The notes: generated by a model from the letters alone, not told the origin. Counted from the stretch's first letter, positions 33,715-45,472 are shown. The stretch is 64,000 nt of DNA from Victivallales bacterium (GCA_017417585.1 JAFPYX010000054.1:1-64000); one strand, 5' to 3'. Numbers and translations: made by a program.

Positions 33715-35532
33715 ATGAGTATCATTCGACGTTTTCAGACTTGTCTTTTCGGGATTTTTTTGTTGATGGGCCTCATGGCATCAACTCCGTCCTTTGCGGA
33801 TGAAACCCCTGTCCCAGAACAGCCTGTGGTGGAAGCTTCTGCGGCAGAGGAGTCTGTAGCTGAGGTTGCCGCCGAAGCGGTTGTTCCTGTTGTGGAGGAA
33901 GCTTCTGTTGCGGAGGAGGCTCCTGCTGCGGCGGAGGCCCCTGTTGCGGAGGAGGATTCTGTCGAGGCGCCGAAGAACTACTTCGAAGGAAAATTCTGGG
34001 CACTAGTGCCGCCGCTGCTGGCCATCCTCCTGGCATTGATTACCAAGGAAGTCTATTCTTCGCTCTTCATCGGCGTCTGCGTTGGCGGACTCTTTGTCGC
34101 AGAAGGGAATTTCCTGAAATTCATGGATATCATCATAAATGACGGGCTAATCGCCGCTGTTCAGGACACTGCTGGTGTCTTTATCTTCCTGGTGACGTTG
34201 GGCATCCTTGTCGCACTGATGAACCGCACCGGTGCCGCCCAGGCCTTCGGCGAATGGGCACAGAAGCACGTGAAGAGCCGCGTGGGAGCCACCCTGATGA
34301 CCTTCGTCCTCGGCGTGCTGATTTTCATCGACGACTATTTCAACTGCCTCACCGTGGGTTCCGTGATGCTCCCCGTCACCGATTCCAAGCGCATCTCCCG
34401 TGCCAAGCTCTCCTATCTGATTGACGCGACCGCCGCACCAATCTGCATGATCGCCCCGATTTCCTCTTGGGCGGCGGCAGTCGCCTCATACTCTGAGGGC
34501 ACCGGCTACAACGGCATCAAGCTCTTCTGCAAAGCCATCCCCTTCAACTTCTATTCCCTGCTGACCATCATCTTCGTGCTGGCCATCACACTTCTGAAAA
34601 TCGACTTCGGACCAATGGCCAAGCATGAGCGCAATGCCATCGAAAAGGGCGACCTCTTCACTGAAGGCAAAGAAGTGGACAGCGGGTTCAAGGCCGCCGC
34701 CACCAGGGCTGGCACCATCAACGACCTGGTGCTGCCCGTCTTGTTGCTGATTGTCATCTGCTTCTTCGCGTTGCTCTACAACGGCGGATACTTTGCCGGC
34801 GACGGCAAGAGCTTCATCGACTCCTTCGGCGACACCGACGCCACCGTCGCGCTCCCCTGGGGCGGTCTGCTCACACTGGTTCTGGTCATCCTCTATTACA
34901 TCGGCCGCAACCTCCTGACCCATGATCCCAACCGTCCGTTCATGCCCTTCGTGATTGGAAGTAAGGACGCGATGGAATGTGTCGCTACTGGCTTCAATGC
35001 GATGGTTCCCGCCATTCTGGTGCTCACCCTGGCCACCACCCTCAAGAACATGACTGGTGCCTTGGAGGCCAAGGAATTCATCGCCGGCCTGATGTCCGAC
35101 AGAGCCGCCAAATTGCACGGCTGCCTGCCCTGCGTTATTTTCCTGGTCGCCTGCGTGCTCGCCTTTGCCACCGGCACCTCCTGGGGCACTTTCGGCATCC
35201 TCATCCCCATCGTGGTCAACATCTTCCCGCCCTCCAGCCCGCTCCTGTACATCGGCATGAGCGCCTGTCTGGCCGGCGCCGTCTGCGGCGACCACTGCTC
35301 GCCCATCTCCGACACCACCATCATGTCTTCGGCAGGTGCCAAGTGCCAGCACATCAATCACGTCTCCACACAGCTGCCCTACGCAATCTTCGTGGCGGTA
35401 TTCTCAGCGCTTGCCTTCCTGCTGGCAGGATTTGTGACGAACTGGTTTGTGGTTTTCCCCATCGCCGTGGTCCTTATGATTGGCGCACTGCTGGTGATTC
35501 GAGCCAAAGTCGGCGTCATTAAGGAAAAGTAA
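33715..35532 (+). CDS. nhaC: NhaC-family Na+/H+ antiporter with acidic N-terminal extension
   Basis: ATG 33715 follows AAGG. The first ~30 residues are a signal-like helix (FGIFLLMGLMASTPSFA), then about 55 residues of a Glu/Ala/Val/Pro-rich low-complexity segment (EEASVAEEAPAAAEAPVAEE). From residue 90 on, about twelve membrane helices follow with the NhaC signatures VLIFIDDYFNCLTVGSVM, APICMIAPISSWAAAVASY and GDHCSPISDTTIMSSAGA. NhaC exchanges sodium for protons and supports a sodium-motive economy. The acidic extension would lie outside the membrane. Total length 605 residues versus about 460-500 for typical NhaC. Confidence 0.9.
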   Translation: MSIIRRFQTCLFGIFLLMGLMASTPSFADETPVPEQPVVEASAAEESVAEVAAEAVVPVVEEASVAEEAPAAAEAPVAEEDSVEAPKNYFEGKFWALVPPLLAILLALITKEVYSSLFIGVCVGGLFVAEGNFLKFMDIIINDGLIAAVQDTAGVFIFLVTLGILVALMNRTGAAQAFGEWAQKHVKSRVGATLMTFVLGVLIFIDDYFNCLTVGSVMLPVTDSKRISRAKLSYLIDATAAPICMIAPISSWAAAVASYSEGTGYNGIKLFCKAIPFNFYSLLTIIFVLAITLLKIDFGPMAKHERNAIEKGDLFTEGKEVDSGFKAAATRAGTINDLVLPVLLLIVICFFALLYNGGYFAGDGKSFIDSFGDTDATVALPWGGLLTLVLVILYYIGRNLLTHDPNRPFMPFVIGSKDAMECVATGFNAMVPAILVLTLATTLKNMTGALEAKEFIAGLMSDRAAKLHGCLPCVIFLVACVLAFATGTSWGTFGILIPIVVNIFPPSSPLLYIGMSACLAGAVCGDHCSPISDTTIMSSAGAKCQHINHVSTQLPYAIFVAVFSALAFLLAGFVTNWFVVFPIAVVLMIGALLVIRAKVGVIKEK

Positions 35533-35557
35533 TTATTGGCGAAGAATCATAAAATCT

Positions 35558-35598
35558 CGGGGTGCACAGGTGCCATGCCTGTACACCCCGTTTTTTTT
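35558..35598 (+). terminator. Strong rho-independent terminator after nhaC
   Basis: CGGGGTG-C-ACAGG (35558-35570) pairs with CCTGT-A-CACCCCG (35578-35590) with a single C/A mismatch and a 7-base loop, then eight T residues. It closes the nhaC transcript. Confidence 0.88.
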
Positions 35599-35688
35599 GA
35601 CATGCATATTCCTTTGGGCGGCACCAATGAAGGTCACAGGACTTTCTAATTCTTCGAGAGCCACTAGAATCACAGGAGCTTCTAGAAC

Positions 35689-36402
35689 CTAATACCGCAA
35701 TGCATAAAGTGCAAGGGCTGCGGCAACGCTGGCGTTGAGAGAGTTGACATGGCCACTCTGGGGGATGGCACAGACATAGTTGGCGTTCATCTTGATGAAC
35801 TGCCCGACGCCGGAATCCTCGCCGCCGACCACCAATAACAACTTCGCGGGGTGCACGGCCTGGACTTCCTCCAGCGTGTTCTTTCCGGCACCATCCAGTG
35901 CGACGACCTGGTAGCCTTCCTCCAGGGCAATCTTCACATATTGGTTGCTGGAGCAGTTTACCGCGATTCTCAGATATTCGCAGGCGCCGGCCGCCGAGCG
36001 AGCCACCGAAGGCAGAACCAATGCGGCCCCACGACGCGGGAGCAGGACATTGCCCCAGCCCAGCACCTCGCTGGTCCGCATGATCGCGCCGATGTTGTGG
36101 GGATCCTCGATGTTGTCCAGTAACACCATTCGCGGCGCGCCGAGAATTTCCGCGTAGGGCGTGTAGGGGAAGGGTTCGCAAATCGCCATCACGCCCTGGT
36201 TTTCCCGCGTGCCGGAACGCACGCCGAGGTCCGCGCGGCTGATGGCGGTGACCTTGACGTGACGGTATTTTGCGTCCGAGACCAGTTTTCGCATGCGTGG
36301 ATTGTTTTCCGTTCCCTGCGCCACGAAAATCTCGTGGATGACGCGGCGACCCGCCTGCAAAGCCTCGTTGACGGGATTGATACCTAACAGCTGCTCTGGC
36401 AT
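35689..36402 (-). CDS. rlmB: 23S rRNA/tRNA guanosine 2'-O-methyltransferase (TrmH/RlmB family)
   Basis: The 237-residue SPOUT methyltransferase starts at ATG 36402 (MPEQLLGINPVNEAL, the standard RlmB beginning). Motif 1 is DPHNIGAIMRTSEVLGWGNV, motif 2 GGEDSGVG, motif 3 IPQSGHVNSLNASVAAALAL, with the N-terminal L30e-like RNA-binding domain before them. RlmB methylates G2251 of 23S rRNA in E. coli. The start overlaps the end of the small Cys-rich gene upstream by 19 bases. Confidence 0.9.
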   Translation of the reverse strand: MPEQLLGINPVNEALQAGRRVIHEIFVAQGTENNPRMRKLVSDAKYRHVKVTAISRADLGVRSGTRENQGVMAICEPFPYTPYAEILGAPRMVLLDNIEDPHNIGAIMRTSEVLGWGNVLLPRRGAALVLPSVARSAAGACEYLRIAVNCSSNQYVKIALEEGYQVVALDGAGKNTLEEVQAVHPAKLLLVVGGEDSGVGQFIKMNANYVCAIPQSGHVNSLNASVAAALALYALRY

Positions 36403-36584
36403 TTTCTCAATTCGTGATGCGTATTTGTGGACTTGCACTGGGCGCAGGCATATTGCGCGCCGGTGGGACAGTTGTTGCCGCCTAGGCAGACAGGCTCGCC
36501 GTTGCGTAGCGCCACATAGACTTCGCAACTTGCGTCACACCCCAGACATTGGACAACAGTCTCCCTTGTCGCCGTGTCTGCCAT
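36384..36584 (-). CDS. Cys-rich 66-residue protein, function unknown
   Basis: MADTATRETVVQ leads a chain of nine cysteines: C13, C16, C20, C33, C39, C47, C50, C62 and C66. The CxxC and CxxxC pairs suggest one or two zinc-ribbon or Fe-S sites. It starts 2 bases after the Gfo/Idh stop and overlaps rlmB by 19 bases, as expected for a translated operon member. No signal peptide. I do not recognise the family. Confidence 0.6.
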   Translation of the reverse strand: MADTATRETVVQCLGCDASCEVYVALRNGEPVCLGGNNCPTGAQYACAQCKSTNTHHELRKCQSSC

Positions 36585-36586
36585 GC

Positions 36587-37609
36587 CTATTTGATGTTGA
36601 ACGGGAAGCTCTTGTTCTGGTCAGCCGCCTGCTGAATCTGAAGCGCGGCGTGAGTGGTTCGCAGGACATACGGCGTGAGCAATTGCCCTGGACGCGGCTT
36701 GTCCTCCAGTTCGGCGATAAAGTCATGCAGATAGTTTGACTCGGAGTTCGGGGGACACTTCAAGGCGCGTGGCTTCTTGTCTTTAGAGGTGGCAAACATC
36801 ACGTTCGAATCATTGCTGTTGGACTCCAGCACGCCATTGTCGCCGTGCACGGTGATGCGCCAATACTGGGGGACATCGTAGCCGCAGGAGTCAGGCGACA
36901 GATACGACACGTCCGAAATGACGCCGACGTCATTGGAAAGCCTCAGCATGAACTGCGCGCAGTCCTTGAACCACGGCGTGGCGGAGGCCTTGCCGTTCCA
37001 GACGCGTGCGCCAGTCACCTCGGCGACATTGGCGCCGGTGAGCCACTGGACGGTGTCCAGCGTATGCACTCCAATGTCGTTGATGGTGCCGCCGTGCTTG
37101 CCGGGTTCGAAATACCATCCGGGGCGTTTCTTGAGCATCAGCGGATGCTGCCCAGTGATGGAGATGGTGCGGATGGGCCCCAGGTCGCCGTTTTGGATTT
37201 TCCTGCGCATGACCTGAAGCGCACCCTGCCAGCGGAGGCCGAACATGCACCCGACCTTGAGATGGCTCTTTTTGGAAAGCTCGATAATCTTGTCGCACTC
37301 GGCAAGAGTGGTGCACAATGGCTTGTCCCCCAGCACATGGCGCCCCGCGCGGAGCGACTGGATGACCAATGCGCCGCGCCGGCCATAGTAGTCGCCGATG
37401 CCGATGATGTCGCAGGGCGTCTCGGCCAGCATTGCGTCAATGGACGAGTGGGTGATTTTCACCTGGCCAGTCTGCGCGAAGGCCTCGCGGGTCTTGCGGT
37501 TCTCCTCGCAAATCGCCACCACCTCGACGTTTTTCATTTTCTCGGCCTCTGCCAGCAACTGGAAGATATGCTGGTGACGGACTCCGACAATGGCGAGTTT
37601 ATAGGGCAT
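36587..37609 (-). CDS. Gfo/Idh/MocA-family oxidoreductase
   Basis: The 340-residue protein starts at ATG 37609 (MPYKLAIVGVRHQHIFQLL); the ORF continues 29 residues upstream without good features. The Rossmann G-rich loop is atypical (GVRHQH instead of GxGxxG). The conserved EKP triad reads DKPLCTTLAECDKII. The C-terminal domain shows GGTINDIGVHTLDTVQWLTG, with the His-Asp pair of the family. It precedes the Cys-rich gene and rlmB. Substrate unknown, probably a sugar or cyclitol. Confidence 0.83.
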   Translation of the reverse strand: MPYKLAIVGVRHQHIFQLLAEAEKMKNVEVVAICEENRKTREAFAQTGQVKITHSSIDAMLAETPCDIIGIGDYYGRRGALVIQSLRAGRHVLGDKPLCTTLAECDKIIELSKKSHLKVGCMFGLRWQGALQVMRRKIQNGDLGPIRTISITGQHPLMLKKRPGWYFEPGKHGGTINDIGVHTLDTVQWLTGANVAEVTGARVWNGKASATPWFKDCAQFMLRLSNDVGVISDVSYLSPDSCGYDVPQYWRITVHGDNGVLESNSNDSNVMFATSKDKKPRALKCPPNSESNYLHDFIAELEDKPRPGQLLTPYVLRTTHAALQIQQAADQNKSFPFNIK

Positions 37610-37985
37610 GACGTGGAAGGGGAGGAATTTCAGAAAAAGAGAACGGCCGGATTGGCGAAGCCGTCGATGTGGAATAACGCGGTAAAGATAGTGCAAATTA
37701 TCCCAATGTCAAGGACGTAAGTAGATAAAAATGACATTTTTTAACCGTTTTGGGGAATGTGGAACGAAGGAGCCGTGTGGTCGTAGGCGGCAAAAGCGGA
37801 ATTGAAAAAGCAATTTGCCAATTACCTCTTATATTAAGTCAGTTTACCTACATTCATTACCCTACGAGGCGATTGCCAGTGGCCTCTGTGGACGATTCTG
37901 CGATGGTCCGCAGGTCAGCGGCAAGCGTCTCCTGCGCATCTTTCTTTGGGGGTGCGCCTTTGCCTTATAACTTTCAGGAGACAAG
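37610..37985. other. 376-base spacer before carB, with a candidate promoter
   Basis: No gene seen. Notable elements: AAAAGCGGAATT (37792-37803) and TATATTAAG (37830-37838), both also found upstream of 33136; a GAGGC/GCCTC hairpin near 37865-37885; and GCGCATC/GGTGCGC near 37936-37960. The last two lie in the 148-base carB leader and could fold into alternative structures. No pyrR-type binding site or U-run was recognised. Confidence 0.4.
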
Positions 37986-41201
<3,216 letters not shown>

Positions 41202-41230
41202 TGTCTGGAAGATCCGGAAGATACCGGAAG

Positions 41231-41271
41231 CCTTTCAACTTTACCCTTTACCCTTTACCCTTTAACCTTTA
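41231..41271. repeat. Heptamer array between carB and the nucleotidyltransferase gene
   Basis: Read on the minus strand the words are TTAAAGG, TTAAAGG, GTAAAGG, GTAAAGG, GTAAAGT, TGAAAGG at period 7, the same word family as near recN and thiE. It reaches to 5 bases before ATG 41277. Just upstream (41204-41230) CCGGAAGAT-like words repeat at 9-10 base steps. Confidence 0.8.
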
Positions 41272-41276
41272 AAAAG

Positions 41277-42185
41277 ATGCAGTCTCCTACGTTGCTCGTG
41301 TTGGCCGCCGGTCTGGGCAGCCGCTATGGTGGAATCAAGCAGATGGATCCCGTCGGTCCCGGCGGCGAATTCATTTTGGACTATTCGGTCTATGATGCCT
41401 GGCGCGCCGGATTCAAGAGCGTCGTCTTCATCGTCCGCGAGGAACTGGTCGAGCCGCTGAAGGAACACTTCGGCAATGGCCTGGAGGGCAAGTTGGAAGT
41501 CGCGTATGTCGTCCAGGCGAAGAACGACCTCCCGGCGCCCTTTGTGTGTCCGGAGACGCGCGTGAAGCCGTGGGGCACCGGCCATGCGGTCTGGTGCGCC
41601 CGAAAGGTCATCACCGGTCCCTTCGGGATGGTGAATGCAGACGACTTCTATGGCAAGGAGTCCTTTGCGGAGATGGCGAAGCTGCTCGCCGCGCCGGAGT
41701 TCAACGACACCGCCTGCGGGATGGTCGCCTTCCGCCTGAACAACACTCTCTCCGAAAACGGCAGTGTCTCCCGCGGCATCTGCTCCGTGGATGCGAATGG
41801 CCTGCTTACCGGTGTGGTTGAGCGCACCACCATCGAGGCACAGCCAGAGGGCAGGGCGCGTTATCAGGACGAAAATGGCGCGTGGCAGCCCCTGACCGGC
41901 CTGGAACCCGCTTCCATGAACCTCTGGGGTTTCCCTCAGAGCGCCTTTGCGGAAATCGACGCGCAGCTCAAGGACTTCCTGGCCGCGAACATCGGTGAAC
42001 CCAAGAAGGAATTCTTCATACCGTCCGTGGTGAACAACCTGGTGGCGAAGGGCTGGAAGGCGCATGTGCGCAATTCCCCCGAGAAGTGGTTCGGCATGAC
42101 CTACACCGAAGACCGCGCCATCGTGCGTGACCAGATCGCGGCCCTGACCAAGGCCGGCATCTATCCCGAAAAACTCTGGAGCTGA
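41277..42185 (+). CDS. Sugar-1-phosphate nucleotidyltransferase
   Basis: The 302-residue protein starts with the nucleotidyltransferase signature LVLAAGLGSRYGGIKQMDP, followed by VNADDFYGK, the metal-binding DD of the fold, and a MVAFRLNNTLSENGSVSRGI region that acts in sugar binding. Its relatives activate hexose or hexosamine 1-phosphates with UTP or another NTP. The next gene, 6 bases after the stop, is an anomeric sugar kinase, so together they may form a kinase plus nucleotidyltransferase salvage route giving a UDP-sugar. The exact sugar is not determined by sequence. Confidence 0.85.
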   Translation: MQSPTLLVLAAGLGSRYGGIKQMDPVGPGGEFILDYSVYDAWRAGFKSVVFIVREELVEPLKEHFGNGLEGKLEVAYVVQAKNDLPAPFVCPETRVKPWGTGHAVWCARKVITGPFGMVNADDFYGKESFAEMAKLLAAPEFNDTACGMVAFRLNNTLSENGSVSRGICSVDANGLLTGVVERTTIEAQPEGRARYQDENGAWQPLTGLEPASMNLWGFPQSAFAEIDAQLKDFLAANIGEPKKEFFIPSVVNNLVAKGWKAHVRNSPEKWFGMTYTEDRAIVRDQIAALTKAGIYPEKLWS

Positions 42186-42190
42186 GGGAA

Positions 42191-43276
42191 ATGGATAATC
42201 TTCTTGCGAAACTCTCCGGCGTACTGGCGCACTTCGATTTGCGTGGCGTGGTGACCAAGGTTGAGCCTTGGGGCTCCGGCCACATCAACGACACCTACCG
42301 CGTCACCGTGGACCAGAGTGGCCTGGCGGTGCACTACATCCTTCAGGGCATCAACCAGAACATCTTCCCGAATGTCCCCAAGTTGATGGAGAACATCCAG
42401 CGCGTGACCCGCCATATCGCCGCACGAAACCCAGGCGACTCCCGCGCTGCGCTCACCATCGTCAATGCAGACAACGCCGAGCCATTCTATCGCAATCCGG
42501 CGGACAACTCGTGCTGGCGCGTGTATCTCTTCATCGAGGGCGCCAAGACCTACGATGCGGTCACCGACCCAAGCCAGGCCTACCAGGCCGCCCGCGCTTT
42601 CGGCAAGTTCCAGTGCGCATTGGCAGACCTCCCCGGCGGACCGCTCTTCGAGTCCATCGTGGACTTCCACCACACGCCAAAGCGCTTCCAGAAGTTCCTC
42701 CAGGTCCTCAAAGAGGACAAGCTCGGCCGTGCCGCCGAATGCAAAAAGGAAATCGACTTCGCGCTCGCCCATGAAAAGGAGTGCTCAATCGTCGTGGAGG
42801 AATTGGCGGACGGACGGCTTCCCGCACGCGTGACCCACAACGACACCAAAATCAACAACGTGATGCTGGACGACCGGACGGGCGAGGGCATCTGCGTCAT
42901 CGACCTGGACACCTGCATGCCCGGCAGCGTTCTCTACGATTTCGGTGACGAAATCCGCACTACCACGATGACCGCCGCCGAGGATGAACCTGACCTCTCC
43001 AAGGTGCAGTTCGACCTCAAGCTCTTCGAGGCGCTAGTCCAGGGATACCTCTCCAGCGCCACCTTCCTGACTCCCGAGGAGAAGCGCCTGCTTCCTTTCT
43101 CCGGCCGTCTCCTGACCTTCGAGTGCGGCCTCCGCTTCCTCACCGACTACCTGGAGGGCGACGTCTATTTCAAGACGCACCGTCCCGGCCAGAACCTCGA
43201 CCGCAACCGCACCCAGTTCGAACTGGTCCGCCAGATGGAGGAGCAGGATGCCGCGATGCAGGCCTTGATAAAATGA
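42191..43276 (+). CDS. Phosphotransferase related to N-acetylhexosamine 1-kinase (NahK)
   Basis: The 361-residue protein belongs to the aminoglycoside-phosphotransferase fold. Catalytic loop THNDTKINNVMLD and metal-binding CVIDLDTCMPGSVLYDFGD match the NahK/LnpB subgroup closely; GSGHINDTYRV is the nucleotide loop. NahK phosphorylates N-acetylglucosamine or -galactosamine at C1. It lies 6 bases downstream of a nucleotidyltransferase gene, the next enzyme of the route to UDP-HexNAc. Confidence 0.85.
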   Translation: MDNLLAKLSGVLAHFDLRGVVTKVEPWGSGHINDTYRVTVDQSGLAVHYILQGINQNIFPNVPKLMENIQRVTRHIAARNPGDSRAALTIVNADNAEPFYRNPADNSCWRVYLFIEGAKTYDAVTDPSQAYQAARAFGKFQCALADLPGGPLFESIVDFHHTPKRFQKFLQVLKEDKLGRAAECKKEIDFALAHEKECSIVVEELADGRLPARVTHNDTKINNVMLDDRTGEGICVIDLDTCMPGSVLYDFGDEIRTTTMTAAEDEPDLSKVQFDLKLFEALVQGYLSSATFLTPEEKRLLPFSGRLLTFECGLRFLTDYLEGDVYFKTHRPGQNLDRNRTQFELVRQMEEQDAAMQALIK

Positions 43277-43308
43277 ACTTCTAACTTCTAACCTCTAACC
43301 TCTAATCT
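43277..43308. repeat. CTCTAAC heptamer array before the ROK-like gene
   Basis: TTCTAAC, TTCTAAC, CTCTAAC, CTCTAAT at period 7, starting right after the kinase stop codon and ending 4 bases before ATG 43312. The start codon lacks a Shine-Dalgarno. Confidence 0.85.
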
Positions 43309-43311
43309 ATT

Positions 43312-44766
43312 ATGAATCAAGAATTTCGCCTGGTTGCCCCGAACATCGTCCCCGTCCTCGACCCCGAATTCCGTCCGCCGGTGCTGGCGAACCGCGCCTT
43401 CCTGAAGGAGGTTGACGAGTCCGGCTGCGCGGTGCCGTGCCTGATCGCGGTGGAACGCGACCGCGGCCGCGTCTCGCGTTTCGACACGCGCGTCTTTGAC
43501 ATGCGCCATCCGCGCGCGGCGGCGAATTTCTTCTATGTCGAGCGCATCGTGAAGTTCCTTCTGTGGCAGTACGGCGGCTGGAAGGTCACCATCCATGCGC
43601 CGGAGTGCCTTGTGCAGTTCCTCCGCAGCTGCTATTGCGAGACCGGCTGCCGTGCCTTCGACACCCAGTTCTGGGGCGACTACACCTACGAGAAGCCCAT
43701 GACCTTCGTCTATGCGCCCACGCCCAATGACGTGCCCGCCGAGAACGACGGGGACGGCGCGGCGGTGAAGCTCGACTGGTCCGGCTGGCGCATCGGCTTC
43801 GACCTGGGCGCCTCCGACGAGAAGGTCGCCGTGGTCAAGGACGGTCAACTCGCGCTCAAGGCGGACGGCGAGCCGCTGCTCTCCGCCGAGTACGTCTGGG
43901 ATCCCAAGCCCCAGACCGACATCCAGTACCACTACGACCACATCAACTTCGTGCTCAAGGAGGCCGAGAAGGCCATCAAGTCCGTGGACCCGGATGCGGT
44001 CGTTAAGGGCATCGGCGGCTCCTCCGCCGGCGTCTTCGTGGACGGTCGCGCCCGCAACGTCTCCCTCTTCCGCGGCATCACCCCTCGCTCCCGCTTCGAC
44101 GCGGAGGCCGCGCCAATCTTCAAGGAAATCCAGAAGCAGTGGGGCATCCCGCTGCGCCTGGAGAACGACGGCGACGTCACCGCACTCGCGGGTGCCATCG
44201 CGCTCCAGGAGGGCGCGGTTCTCGGCATCGCCATGGGGTCCAGCCTGGCCGCCGGATACGTGGACGACAAGATGACCATCAAGGGCTGGATGAACGAGCT
44301 GGCCTTCGCTCCCGTGGACTACAACCCGAACGCCGCGATGGACGAGTGGTCCCGCGATATCGGCGTGGGTGCAAACTACTTCTCGCAGCAGGCGGTCGCC
44401 CGCCTCATCCCCGTCGCCGGCATCGACATGCCTGACATCCCCGCCGACAAGTTCCCCGTGCGCCTCAAGCGCGTCCAGGAACTCATGGCGCAGGGCGACG
44501 ACCGCGCGCGCAAGATCTACCAGACCATCGGCGTGTATTTCGGCTACACGGTCGCGGAGTACTGCTCCTTCTACCCGACGCTGAAGCATCTGGAGGTTCT
44601 GGGACGCGTGGTCTCCGGCGAGGGCGGACAGATCATCCTCGACGAGGCGCGCCGCGTCCTCAAGGCCGAGTTCCCCGAAATCGCCGACATCCACTTCTAC
44701 GAACCCTCCGAGCGCGAAAAGCGCCACGGCCAGGCCGCCGCCGCCGCCTCGCTGCCGGAGTGCTAG
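43312..44766 (+). CDS. ROK/ASKHA-like putative sugar kinase
   Basis: Residues about 155-484 resemble ROK-type ASKHA kinases: phosphate-1 loop GFDLGASDEKVAVVKDG, phosphate-2 GIGGSSAGVFVDGRARN, ENDGDVTALAGAIALQEGAVLGIAMGSSLAAGY in the sugar-binding/catalytic core. The first 150 residues are an extra N-terminal domain (FYVERIVKFLLWQYGGWKVTIH) not found in standard ROK kinases. The product could phosphorylate a hexosamine or act as a sensor. The gene lies in the nucleotidyltransferase-NahK cluster. It ends with TAG in a CTAG word that precedes a nonamer array. Confidence 0.75.
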   Translation: MNQEFRLVAPNIVPVLDPEFRPPVLANRAFLKEVDESGCAVPCLIAVERDRGRVSRFDTRVFDMRHPRAAANFFYVERIVKFLLWQYGGWKVTIHAPECLVQFLRSCYCETGCRAFDTQFWGDYTYEKPMTFVYAPTPNDVPAENDGDGAAVKLDWSGWRIGFDLGASDEKVAVVKDGQLALKADGEPLLSAEYVWDPKPQTDIQYHYDHINFVLKEAEKAIKSVDPDAVVKGIGGSSAGVFVDGRARNVSLFRGITPRSRFDAEAAPIFKEIQKQWGIPLRLENDGDVTALAGAIALQEGAVLGIAMGSSLAAGYVDDKMTIKGWMNELAFAPVDYNPNAAMDEWSRDIGVGANYFSQQAVARLIPVAGIDMPDIPADKFPVRLKRVQELMAQGDDRARKIYQTIGVYFGYTVAEYCSFYPTLKHLEVLGRVVSGEGGQIILDEARRVLKAEFPEIADIHFYEPSEREKRHGQAAAAASLPEC

Positions 44767-44771
44767 GGAAA

Positions 44772-44909
44772 GGTACAGGGTACAGGGTACAGGGCATTGG
44801 GCTAGCCCGGCTAGATTGGCTAGATTGGCTAGATTGGCTAGATTGGCTAGTTCGGCTAGTTCGGCTAGTTCGGCTAGTTCGGCTAGTTCGGCTAGATTGG
44901 CTAGGTAAA
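44772..44909. repeat. Heptamer and nonamer tandem array
   Basis: GGTACAG occurs three times at period 7 (44772-44792). Then from 44800 a 9-base array runs: one GGCTAGCCC, four CTAGATTGG (44811-44846), five CTAGTTCGG (44847-44891), one more CTAGATTGG (44892-44900) and a final CTAGG. The block structure (runs of one variant) shows expansion by slippage or unequal exchange. Confidence 0.92.
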
Positions 44910-44929
44910 AATCACTTAGAGGTCATAAA

Positions 44930-45472
44930 ATGGCAGAACTCTCTACTCAGGAACGCGATGCGTTCATCATGGAATGCCTAAACGGCGGGATGTCGCTCTC
45001 CGAGCTGCAAAATCAGCTGGCCGAGCGTTTCGACCTCCACTTGACCTACATGGAACTGCGGATGCTCACCGCCGACCTGCAGATCAACTGGTCCAAGCAG
45101 GACGCGAAGGTCGAGGCCGCCAAGCCGAAGGCCAAGCCTTCGCCTGGTACTCCGCCCACCAGTGCTCCGGCTGTCCAGCCGGAGAATGATGAAGGCGAAG
45201 AGCTCCCTGAAGGACTTCCCGCCGATGCCACACAGCCTGCCGGAGTTGAGGATTCGTTTCGTGGGAAAACCACCGTCGAGGTCAGCAAAGTCGTAAGGCC
45301 AGGTGCCGCAGTCTCCGGCACCGTCAAGTTCGGCTCCGGGGCCTCTGGCGAGTGGTATCTCGACCAGTTTGGACGGCTGGGCTTTATTCCAGACGAAGGC
45401 TCCGGTCAGCCCGACCAGCAGGATGTCCGAGAGTTCCAGGTCGAGGTCCAAAAGGCGCTTGGTGGTTACTAA
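44930..45472 (+). CDS. Conserved hypothetical protein (PVC-type)
   Basis: The 180-residue protein has an N-terminal helix-turn-helix-like segment (MAELSTQERDAFIMECLNGG, LSELQNQLAERFDLHLTYMELRML), a Pro/Lys/Glu-rich linker (residues 60-105), and a C-terminal beta domain with VVRPGAAVSGTVKFGSGA and GEWYLDQFGRLGFIP. I associate this C-terminal module with a family found mainly in Lentisphaerota and Verrucomicrobiota, where no function is known. It follows a nonamer array by 20 bases and precedes trkA by 53 bases. Confidence 0.75.
   Translation: MAELSTQERDAFIMECLNGGMSLSELQNQLAERFDLHLTYMELRMLTADLQINWSKQDAKVEAAKPKAKPSPGTPPTSAPAVQPENDEGEELPEGLPADATQPAGVEDSFRGKTTVEVSKVVRPGAAVSGTVKFGSGASGEWYLDQFGRLGFIPDEGSGQPDQQDVREFQVEVQKALGGY

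Noticed and set aside
43288-44727. 479-codon open frame on the minus strand
   Set aside because: Antisense shadow of the ROK-like gene, without recognisable domain or start signal.
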